Source: Actinomycetota bacterium
GTDB taxonomy: Bacteria > Actinomycetota > Thermoleophilia > Gaiellales > Gaiellaceae
Direction of reading: 5' to 3'
Assembly: GCA_013812465.1 (NCBI GenBank)
Contig: JACCTK010000273.1
Location: 1-6,049 of the forward strand
Length of the DNA: 6,049 nt
Both the position numbers and the translations under genes were made by a program. The notes beneath the pieces are model-generated. The model was given only the letters and a program-made list of their open reading frames with translations. It was not told where the DNA came from and made no database searches. Positions 1-6,049 of the stretch are shown here, piece by piece (position 1 is the first letter of the stretch; every line of letters starts with the position of its first letter).

Positions 1-51
1 GCGCTGAAGCGCTTCAAACGCTACGCGTCGTTTCTCGAGGCAGGCGACTAG
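1..51 (+). CDS. 3' end of an unidentified upstream gene (partial)
   Basis: The first 48 bases read as an open frame of 16 codons ending in TAG at 49-51, translating as ALKRFKRYASFLEAGD. Thirteen of the 16 codons end in G or C, as in the genes around it, which supports real coding. The last base of the stop codon is the first base of the GTG start of the GH15 gene (a TAGTG overlap), so the two genes are probably translationally coupled and in one operon. The fragment is too short to assign a family, and the beginning lies outside the window. The frame and stop are seen; the existence of a gene is inferred from codon use and the overlap. Confidence 0.6.
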   Translation, partial: ALKRFKRYASFLEAGD

Positions 52-1823
52 TGGCCCGGATCGAGGACTACGGGCTGATCGGCGACCTCCAGACCGCTGC
101 GCTCGTGAGTCGCCACGGCTGCATCGACTGGCTCTGTCTGCCGCGATTCGACTCGGGCGCGATCTTTGCAGCGCTGCTCGGCGACTCCGACAATGGGCAC
201 TGGACGATTCAGCCACACGGTGAGTTTCACTCGCGGGGTCGCAGCTACCGCGGCGACACGCTCGTGCTCGAGACCGAGCTCGAGACGCCCACTGGGGCGG
301 TGCGCTTGATCGACTTCATGCCCGTGCGCGGTAGGGCGCCCGACGTTGTCCGCATCGTCGAAGGCGCCCGCGGGCGCGTCGACATGCTCATGGAGCTCGT
401 GCTCCGTTTCGATTACGGCTCCATCGTGCCGTGGGTTCGAACCATCGACGAGACGCTGGTCGGCATAGCCGGCCCGGACGCGGTCTCGCTCCGGACGCCG
501 GTCGACCTCGAAGGCCGAAACCTCCGCACCTACGCCGAGTTCACGGTCGGGGAGGGAGACCGCGTTCCGTTTGTGCTGACCTGGACCCCGTCGAACGAGG
601 CGCTGCCCGAGCCCATCGATGCCGAGCGGGCGCTGGCGGATACCGTCGACTACTGGGAGGAGTGGATCGGCCGCTGCACCGCCGCCGGGCGCTGGGCGCA
701 GCCCGTTCGCCGGTCTCTCCTCACGTTGAAGGCGCTCACCTACGCCCCGACGGGAGGGATCGTCGCCGCTCCGACGACTTCGCTGCCGGAGGCAATCGGC
801 GGCGTGCGGAACTGGGACTACCGCTACTGCTGGCTGCGCGACGCGACGCTCACGCTGCTCGCGTTCCTAAGGGCGGGCTACATCGACGAGGCGCGTGCCT
901 GGCGCGATTGGCTGCTTCGCGCGATTGCCGGCGATCCCGAAGACATCCAGGTCATGTACGGCGTCGCCGGAGAGCGGAGGCTGATCGAGCTCGAGCTGCC
1001 ATGGCTTGCGGGATACGAAGGCTCGCAACCTGTTCGCATCGGGAACGGCGCCGCGGATCAGCTCCAACTCGACGTCTACGGCGAGATCGTCGACGCGCTG
1101 CACATGGCGCGCAAGCGCGGCCTCGAGGCGTCCGATCCGGCATGGGCCTTGACCAGCAAGGTGTTCGACTGGCTCGAGAACGGCTGGCGGGAGCCCGATC
1201 AGGGAATCTGGGAAGTGCGTGGCCCGCGCCGGCACTTCACGCACTCCAAGGTCATGGCCTGGGTGGCGTTCGACCGCGCGGTGAAGGCGATCGAGCAACT
1301 CGACCGCGAGGGGCCGCTCGACCGCTGGCGCGCCACAAGGGATGCGATCCGGGACGACGTTCTCGAGCACGGGTACAACGCCGAGCGGAACTCGTTCGTG
1401 CAGTACTACGGCTCAGAACGCCTCGATGCCAGCTTGCTCCTGATTCCGCTCGTAGGCTTTCTGCCTGCGACCGACGAGCGTGTGATCCGGACCGTGGAGG
1501 CGATCCAACGCGACCTCATGCGCGACGGTTTCGTCGAGCGTTATCGCGCCGACGACGACAACGTCGACGTCGATGGGCTTCCGCCGGGCGAGGGGGTCTT
1601 CCTGCCGTGCTCGTTCTGGCTGGTGGCGGTTCTCGCGCAGCAAGGACGGATGGACGAGGCGGTGGAGCTCTACGAGCGGTTGCTCTCGCTCGGGAACGAT
1701 CTCGGGCTGATCGCTGAGGAGTACGACACCGAGCGGACTCGCCTCGTCGGCAACTTCCCGCAGGCGTTCACGCACCTCGCGCTCGTCGAGACGGCGTTCA
1801 CGCTCGAACGACTCGACAAGTAG
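51..1823 (+). CDS. GH15 family glycoside hydrolase (glucoamylase/trehalase-like)
   Basis: This is a complete 590-residue inverting exo-acting alpha-glucosidase of family GH15, which includes glucoamylases, glucodextranases and actinobacterial trehalases. The N-terminal block (about residues 1-200, opening RIEDYGLIGDLQTAALV and GCIDWLCLPRFDS near 23-36) is the usual beta-sandwich. The (alpha/alpha)6 catalytic barrel follows from about 215, with the hallmark RNWDYRYCWLRDA at 253-265. By comparison with fungal glucoamylase, Glu388 in GIWEVRGP is the likely general acid and Glu556 in AEEYD the likely general base; the family-typical NFPQAFTH follows at 568-575. The length is normal for bacterial members. 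There is no signal peptide, so it should act in the cytosol. GTG at 51 is chosen because homologues begin at this same motif; the upstream Shine-Dalgarno is weak (GAGGCAGG), consistent with coupling to the previous gene. It converges on an alpha-glucoside-type importer, suggesting it hydrolyses imported sugar. Trehalose versus malto-oligosaccharide specificity cannot be decided from sequence alone. Confidence 0.95.
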   Translation: MARIEDYGLIGDLQTAALVSRHGCIDWLCLPRFDSGAIFAALLGDSDNGHWTIQPHGEFHSRGRSYRGDTLVLETELETPTGAVRLIDFMPVRGRAPDVVRIVEGARGRVDMLMELVLRFDYGSIVPWVRTIDETLVGIAGPDAVSLRTPVDLEGRNLRTYAEFTVGEGDRVPFVLTWTPSNEALPEPIDAERALADTVDYWEEWIGRCTAAGRWAQPVRRSLLTLKALTYAPTGGIVAAPTTSLPEAIGGVRNWDYRYCWLRDATLTLLAFLRAGYIDEARAWRDWLLRAIAGDPEDIQVMYGVAGERRLIELELPWLAGYEGSQPVRIGNGAADQLQLDVYGEIVDALHMARKRGLEASDPAWALTSKVFDWLENGWREPDQGIWEVRGPRRHFTHSKVMAWVAFDRAVKAIEQLDREGPLDRWRATRDAIRDDVLEHGYNAERNSFVQYYGSERLDASLLLIPLVGFLPATDERVIRTVEAIQRDLMRDGFVERYRADDDNVDVDGLPPGEGVFLPCSFWLVAVLAQQGRMDEAVELYERLLSLGNDLGLIAEEYDTERTRLVGNFPQAFTHLALVETAFTLERLDK

Positions 1824-1830
1824 GCGAGGC

Positions 1831-2718
1831 TTACTTCACGGAGCCCGCGAGCAGCCCTTCGACGAAGTAGCGCTGGAACGCGAAGAACACCACGAGCGGG
1901 ATCGCAAGCGAGACGAACGCCGCCGGCGCGATGACCTCGAGATTCGCGCTGAACTGCCGTAGCTGCGAGAAGATCGCAACCGTGATCGGCTGCGTGTCGC
2001 GGGCGAAGGTGAGCGCGACGAGGAGGTCGTTCCACACCCACAGGAACTGGAAGATCGCGAGCGAGGCGATCGCCGGGAGCCCGAGGGGGAGGATGAGCCG
2101 GACGAAGATCCGGATCTCGGACGCGCCGTCGATTCGCGCGGCTTCCAGGAGGTCGCGCGGGATCCCGATGAAGAAGTTCCGGAGCAGGAAGATGGCGAAC
2201 GGCAGCCCGAACGCCGTGTGGAAGAGGATCAAGCCGAGGATCGTGTCGAACAGACCCAGATCGTTGTAGAGCGAGAAGATCGGGATCAGGGCCATCTGGA
2301 TCGGGACGACGAGCAGCGCGACCACGACCAGGAAGAGCCAGTCCCGCCCGGGAAACTCGAGCCACGCGAAGGCGTACGCCGCGAGCGCGGCAAGGAAGAT
2401 GGGCAGGATCGTCGATCCGATCGAGACCCACAGCGTCGTCAGAAGCGCCGAGGTGATCGCGTCGTTGTCGAGGATGTCGCCGTAGTTCTCGAGGGTGGCG
2501 AGGCTCGGCTCCGAGAAAATCTCCCACCACCCGATCCTCCCGACGACGGTCGAGTCGAGCAAGGACGTGAAGAAGAGCCCGATCGTCGGGATGAGCCACA
2601 GAAGTCCGAGGAACACGAGCACCAGGTACACGGGCGTCTTGCTCAGGAGGCGGACGATCCTCGTGGATGTCGGCTCGCGGGATTCGACGCGTGCGGCTTC
2701 GATCTCTGCGGTGGTCAC
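1831..2718 (-). CDS. Carbohydrate ABC transporter permease, MalG/CUT1 type
   Basis: This 295-residue protein is one of the two membrane subunits of the sugar importer. Six hydrophobic segments are visible at about residues 28-50, 95-117, 128-150, 160-180, 216-238 and 262-284. The cytoplasmic EAA loop that docks on the ATPase reads IPRDLLEAARIDGAS at about 186-200, followed by the conserved ILPLGLP. The C-terminus FVEGLLAGSVK is typical of MalG-like subunits. The frame stays open upstream to 3375, but that part lies over the preceding permease in another frame and looks like shadow translation. GTG at 2718 (VTTAEIEAARVESRE) is preferred because it lies 5 bases after the stop of the MalF-type gene, gives the normal family length, and has a purine-rich Shine-Dalgarno at 2729-2737. 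It is the last gene of the operon, and its TAA stop lies 7 bases from the stop of the convergent GH15 gene. Confidence 0.95.
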   Translation of the reverse strand: MTTAEIEAARVESREPTSTRIVRLLSKTPVYLVLVFLGLLWLIPTIGLFFTSLLDSTVVGRIGWWEIFSEPSLATLENYGDILDNDAITSALLTTLWVSIGSTILPIFLAALAAYAFAWLEFPGRDWLFLVVVALLVVPIQMALIPIFSLYNDLGLFDTILGLILFHTAFGLPFAIFLLRNFFIGIPRDLLEAARIDGASEIRIFVRLILPLGLPAIASLAIFQFLWVWNDLLVALTFARDTQPITVAIFSQLRQFSANLEVIAPAAFVSLAIPLVVFFAFQRYFVEGLLAGSVK

Positions 2719-2723
2719 TGGGC

Positions 2724-4067
2724 TCAGACCTCTCTCCGGAAGCGGCGGACGTTGATGGCCAGGATCGGGATGACAAGCAGGAAGAGGAACACCGCGATGG
2801 CGGCTCCCAGCCCGAAGTCGTTCACTCCGCCGAAGGACGTGCGCCACATGGCGAGCGCGATGACGTTCGCGTCGTCCTGCACCGATCCGGGCGCGACCGC
2901 GATCACGATGTCGAACACCTTCAGCACGTAGATCAGCATCGTGATGAAGACCACCGTCAAGACCGGGGCGAGGAGCGGGATCGTGACGCGACGGAAGACC
3001 TGCATCTCCGTCGCTCCGTCGGTGCGTGCCGCCTCGAGCAGGTCGCGGGGGATGGCGGCGAGTCCCGCTGCGATCACGACCATCGCAAACCCCGCCCAGA
3101 CCCAGGCGTAGGAGAGCATGATCGCAGGCGTGATAAGGCTCGCTCCGAGCCACGACACGCCGGCATAGGGCTCGGAGAAGGTGTCGGGCCCGATCGCCGC
3201 GCGGTAGGAGCCGGTCTCCACCTCCTCGAACGAAAAGGTGCCGTCGGCTTCGGTCGTGGTCTCGGCGACGCTGCGGCCGCTGTCGTCTCGCAGCTCGACG
3301 GTGACGCCCGGCATCCCGAGCTCCTCCTCCTCGACCTCGCCTGCGGTGCCGCCGCCCGGCTTGAAGTCTCTCCATACGACGCCGGTGATCCCTCCCGCGA
3401 GGGCCTCCGGCACGACCGCCTGCTCGGCGTCACCTGGAACGTCCGACGAGCGAATCCCGGTGAGACCAAGTTGCGCGACATCACCGCTTGCAAGCTGTCG
3501 CTCGAGGACGAGACCGCCCTTCGGCCCTCCCTGCACGGCGTCCGTCGAGGGCTGCGCAGCGGAGAGGACACCCGACGGAGAGACCGCATCCTTCACGACC
3601 GCGACGGCGGCGTTGACAGTGCCCTGGTCGGGATCCTTCTCGTACATCAGCCGCCAGATGACCCCGGCTGCGAAGAGCGAGATCGCCATCGGCATGAACA
3701 CCGCGACCTTGAAAGCGGTCGCGAAGCGCACGCGCTCGAGAAGAACGGCGAACACGAGGCCGATCGCGGTCACGAACGCCGGCACGATCAGGAGCCAGAG
3801 GAAGTTGTTCCGGACCGCGGTCAGGAGCGTGTCGTCGGAGAAGAGCGTCTGGTAGTTGTCCAGCCCGACGAACTCGTCGCCGCTCCGGTCGAAGAAGCTC
3901 CGGGTGATCGTGCGGATCGTCGGATAGACGATCCAGACGGCGAGGAGGACGAGCGCAGGCCCGAGGAACAGCGCGACGACTCCGTAGCGCTGCCAGAGCC
4001 CGGGCTCGCCGTCTCCAGGCGGAAGCCCCCGCGTGGGGGCTCCCGCCGTGGTCACCGACTCGCTCAT
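2724..4067 (-). CDS. Carbohydrate ABC transporter permease, MalF/CUT1 type, with large extracytoplasmic insert
   Basis: This 447-residue subunit is much longer than the roughly 290-320 residues usual for 6-TM CUT1 permeases. TM segments are at about 28-49, 85-110, 117-138, then 307-333, 368-391 and 417-439. The EAA loop IPRDLLEAARTDGAT is at about 339-353 and is followed by RVTIPLLAP. Between TM3 (ending IWRLMYEKDPDQG) and TM4 lies an insert of about 160 residues. Its second half (about 226-297: GITGVVWRDF, then GMPGVTVELRDDSG, then TTTEADGTFSFEEVETGSY) has the pattern of Cna-B/SdrD-B-like beta-sandwich domains. In E. coli MalF the same position holds the P2 domain that contacts the binding protein, so a similar docking role is possible (inference). 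The start is uncertain. A GTG at 4118 adds 17 residues but puts a strong hairpin inside the coding region. ATG at 4067 (MSESVTTAG) is preferred, though its Shine-Dalgarno is weak. The TGA stop is 5 bases before the next permease. Confidence 0.93.
   Translation of the reverse strand: MSESVTTAGAPTRGLPPGDGEPGLWQRYGVVALFLGPALVLLAVWIVYPTIRTITRSFFDRSGDEFVGLDNYQTLFSDDTLLTAVRNNFLWLLIVPAFVTAIGLVFAVLLERVRFATAFKVAVFMPMAISLFAAGVIWRLMYEKDPDQGTVNAAVAVVKDAVSPSGVLSAAQPSTDAVQGGPKGGLVLERQLASGDVAQLGLTGIRSSDVPGDAEQAVVPEALAGGITGVVWRDFKPGGGTAGEVEEEELGMPGVTVELRDDSGRSVAETTTEADGTFSFEEVETGSYRAAIGPDTFSEPYAGVSWLGASLITPAIMLSYAWVWAGFAMVVIAAGLAAIPRDLLEAARTDGATEMQVFRRVTIPLLAPVLTVVFITMLIYVLKVFDIVIAVAPGSVQDDANVIALAMWRTSFGGVNDFGLGAAIAVFLFLLVIPILAINVRRFRREV
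2729..2737 (-). promoter_or_regulatory. Ribosome binding site of the MalG-type permease gene
   Basis: GGAGAGAGG on the minus strand ends 10 bases before the GTG at 2718 and overlaps the last codons of the MalF-type permease. It helps decide the GTG start over the long upstream extension of the frame. Confidence 0.65.
3153..3638 (-). other. Insert domain in the MalF-type permease (Cna-B/SdrD-B-like)
   Basis: This is the coding segment for the extra loop between TM3 and TM4 of the permease. The first part is a low-hydrophobicity stretch rich in Ala, Gly, Ser and Gln, containing SPSGVLSAAQPS and a run of Gln/Gly/Pro. The second part (about 3177-3392) carries the beta-sandwich signature: GITGVVWRDF, a Gly-rich turn, an acidic run EVEEEELG, then PGVTVELRDDSGRSV and ADGTFSFEEVETGSYRAAI. 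This spacing (G-x-V-W-x-D, P-G-V-x-V-x-L, D-G-x-F-x-F-x-x-V-x-x-G-x-Y) is typical of Cna-B, SdrD-B and carboxypeptidase-regulatory-like folds, usually found in surface proteins. It should lie outside the membrane, facing the lipid-anchored binding protein. The fold is assigned by eye and the role is inferred. Confidence 0.7.
4018..4047 (-). promoter_or_regulatory. Hairpin within the first codons of the MalF-type gene
   Basis: Read as minus-strand RNA, the arms 4047-4035 (GGCGGGAGCCCCC) and 4030-4018 (GGGGGCTTCCGCC) form a 13-bp stem with one G-U wobble and a 4-base loop (ACGC). The plus-strand reading would have an A-C mismatch at that wobble, so the structure is best in the operon mRNA. It covers about codons 7-17 (around PTRGLPPGDG), a region with little constraint in this family, and begins about 17 bases after the start codon. 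It could slow or gate early translation. High GC and proline/glycine codons make chance pairing a real alternative. Confidence 0.5.
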
Positions 4068-4170
4068 CTCATTGACGCAGAACAGAATCCGCGAGTGCGG
4101 ATTCTGTTCGCGTGACACCCCTGAAGCCGACTGCTTCGGCGCCGGGTCGCGGCGAAATCACCTTCCGCAT
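4068..4170 (-). other. Intercistronic region between the binding protein and the MalF-type permease
   Basis: These 103 bases are the only sizeable gap in the operon; the other junctions overlap by 4 bases or are separated by 5. The gap contains the strong hairpin at 4080-4109 and a small 5-bp stem (GAAGC/GCTTC, 4123-4137). No convincing -10/-35 promoter was seen. Just ahead of ATG 4067 only AATGAG resembles a Shine-Dalgarno. If translation instead began at GTG 4118, half of this gap would be coding. Confidence 0.6.
4080..4109 (-). promoter_or_regulatory. Perfect 13-bp intercistronic hairpin
   Basis: The arms GAACAGAATCCGC (4080-4092) and GCGGATTCTGTTC (4097-4109) are perfect inverted complements separated by a 4-base loop. 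The element lies between the stop of the binding-protein gene and the preferred ATG of the MalF-type permease, its promoter-distal edge 12 bases before that ATG. No T-run follows on either strand, so it does not look like a classic intrinsic terminator. In sugar ABC operons such intercistronic stem-loops often protect the upstream mRNA end or lower downstream translation, giving excess binding protein. That role is inferred here. The stem itself is directly seen. Confidence 0.75.
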
Positions 4171-5468
4171 CTAGCCGAAGGCCTTCGCCGCGTCGGCCTC
4201 CATCTTCTCCGTGATCCCGTCGATGTCGTCCGGGTTCGCGACGAAGTCGGTGAAATGCTTCCAGAGACCCTGTCCGGCAGTGCCTCCGAACGCTCCAGGC
4301 TGCAGGTCGGACATGTCGAAGCGGAAGGCCTCCGCCTCGGCGAGCGCGCCTGCCGTTGCCCGCGTGATCTCGTCCGGGTACACGTCGAGGTCGATGTTCT
4401 GGTTCGGCGACGAGAAACCGCCGCGCTCGGCCCAGATCTCGGATGCCTCCGGTGTCGTCAAGTACTCGAGAAACGCGTCCGCGGCCGGGCTGTCCTTGAA
4501 CTGCACGAACAGGTCGCCGCTACCGATGGCAGAAGGGGCCGACCCGTCGATGGACGGGAACGTGAAGACGTTGTAGCCCGTCTCTGGCTCGAGCGTCGTC
4601 TCCGTCACTCCCGGAGCGAAGTCGCCGATGATCACCATCGCGGCTTCCGGCGAGTCGTTGAACACCTTCCCGACCGAGGTTGGCATGTCGGTCTCGAGGG
4701 CACCCTCCGTGCCACCTGCCAGGTTCTCGGAATCGCCGACGACCTCGGCCATGATAGCCAGGGCGTCCTTGACCGATTGATCGGTCCACGGGATCTCGTG
4801 CCTGGCGAGCTGGTCGTACATGTCCGCTCCCGCGCTGCGGATGTAGATGTTCTCGAACAGATCGGTCATGGGCCAACCGACGTCGACCCCGACCGAGTAC
4901 GGCGTGATGCCGGCGGCCTTGATCGTCTCCGCCGCCTCGTTCAAACCTTCCCAATCCTCGGGAGGCTCTACCCCGGCCTCCTCGAAGGCGGCGACGTTGT
5001 ACCAGATGGTCGACTTGTTGGAGGCCTTGAACAGAATCCCGTACTGGGTCCCGTCGACGGCGCCGACGTCCGCCGCCGATTCGCCGAAGTTGTCCACGAT
5101 GGCGTCGCGCATGTCGTCGAGCGACTGGATCGCGCCCTGCTCTGCGAAGTCCGCCATCAGGCCCGGTTGGCCGATCGCGGCGATATCAGGCGGATTTCCA
5201 CCCTCGACCGCCGTCGAGAGCAGTGGTCCGAGGTTGTCTCCGCCGGATGTGTACTTCACCGTCACGTTCGGGTACAGCTCGTTGAAGCCTCCGACCACCG
5301 CCTCGAACGACTCTTGCTCTTCGCCGGCCCAGATCGCCGTAACGGCAATCTCGCCGGAGACGTCCTCGCTGCCGCCGGCGCTCCCTCCGTCGTCGTCATC
5401 ACTGCCGCAACCCGCGGCCACGAACGCGAGCACGCCAACTAGCAGCGCGAACACGAGCCATCGCTTTC

Positions 5469-5472
<4 letters not shown>
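4171..5472 (-). CDS. Carbohydrate ABC transporter solute-binding lipoprotein (alpha-glucoside/AglE-like)
   Basis: This complete 433-residue family-1 extracellular solute-binding protein captures sugar outside the membrane and delivers it to the two permeases. The N-terminus MRKR plus a hydrophobic stretch (5-20) ends at a lipobox-like AAGC, making Cys22 the lipidated residue after signal peptidase II cleavage. A flexible acidic linker follows (GSDDDDGGSAGGSED, 23-37), then the two-lobed binding domain. Family-like blocks are PDIAAIGQPGLMADFAEQG (95-113), YGILFKASNKSTIWYN (144-159), WPMTDLFENIYIRSAG (200-215) and HEIPWTDQSV (225-234). These resemble binding proteins for alpha-glucosides such as maltose, sucrose or trehalose; the exact ligand is not determinable by reading. 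ATG at 5472 overlaps the TGA of the ATPase gene (ATGA) and has a good Shine-Dalgarno 7 bases upstream. The stop is TAG at 4171-4173. The permeases follow after a hairpin-containing gap. Confidence 0.95.

Positions 5473-6049
<577 letters not shown>

Noticed and set aside
431..1717. 428-residue plus-strand frame inside the GH15 gene
   Set aside because: It is an Arg/Ala-rich shadow translation; the GH15 frame has all family motifs from end to end.
1670..2776. 368-residue minus-strand frame spanning the GH15 3' end and the MalG-type gene
   Set aside because: It runs across two real genes in the wrong frame and shows Arg/Pro-rich composition with no recognisable domain.
2719..3375. Upstream extension of the MalG-type frame to a 514-residue protein
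   Set aside because: The extra part overlaps the MalF-type gene in another frame and is Arg-rich without motifs. The GTG at 2718 has a Shine-Dalgarno and gives the normal length.
4080..4109. Intrinsic terminator or LacI-family operator
   Set aside because: No T-run follows on either strand, and the arms are separated by four bases rather than meeting at the central CG typical of LacI-family operators. It is kept only as an unexplained hairpin.
2667..4115. 482-residue plus-strand open frame opposite the MalF-type permease
   Set aside because: The translation is dominated by Arg, Asp, Glu and His with no hydrophobic core or family motif. It is the mirror of a high-GC gene on the other strand, whose membrane segments and EAA loop are unmistakable.
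4033..5442. 469-residue plus-strand frame opposite the binding-protein gene
   Set aside because: Its composition is Arg/Val/Asp/Leu-rich shadow sequence, while the opposite strand encodes a clear lipoprotein with signal peptide and family blocks.

Overview
The window is high-GC DNA with tightly packed genes, G/C-ending codons and several GTG starts. The protein families (a GH15 glucoamylase/trehalase-like enzyme, a UgpC/MsmK-type ATPase with an enlarged C-terminal domain, a short-signal lipoprotein binding protein) fit a high-GC actinobacterium, perhaps a soil Thermoleophilia-like lineage. That placement is an inference from protein style and is not proven by any marker gene. There is no RNA gene, mobile element or CRISPR array, and no gene-free stretch longer than about 100 bases.

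Layout. Bases 1-51 are the last 16 codons of an unidentified plus-strand gene whose TAG stop overlaps the GTG start of the next gene by one base. From 51 to 1823 runs a complete plus-strand GH15 glycoside hydrolase with both catalytic glutamates recognisable. The rest is one minus-strand operon, transcribed from the right edge towards the left: an ATPase subunit (cut by the window edge), a lipoprotein solute-binding protein, a MalF-type permease and a MalG-type permease. The last permease converges on the GH15 gene with only 7 bases between the two stop codons.

How it fits together. The minus-strand genes form a complete carbohydrate ABC importer (CUT1 type) whose binding protein resembles alpha-glucoside-binding (AglE-like) proteins. 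The adjacent GH15 enzyme has no signal peptide and should be cytosolic, where it could release glucose from imported alpha-glucosides such as maltose-type sugars or trehalose. The substrate is inferred from family and context only.

Three things stand out. (1) The ATPase jumps directly from the H-loop (YVTHDQVEA) into the regulatory domain, lacking about 45-50 residues that normally follow. The junction falls on a Val-Glu-Ala sequence that usually occurs at both ends of the missing block, which suggests a repeat-mediated in-frame deletion or an assembly collapse. (2) The MalF-type permease carries a roughly 160-residue extracytoplasmic insert between TM3 and TM4, containing what looks like a Cna-B/SdrD-B-like beta-sandwich. 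It sits where E. coli MalF has its unrelated P2 domain. (3) The start of the permease gene is flanked by two hairpins, each with a 13-bp stem and 4-base loop, one in the intercistronic gap and one within the first codons. This is a candidate post-transcriptional control point between the binding protein and the permeases.
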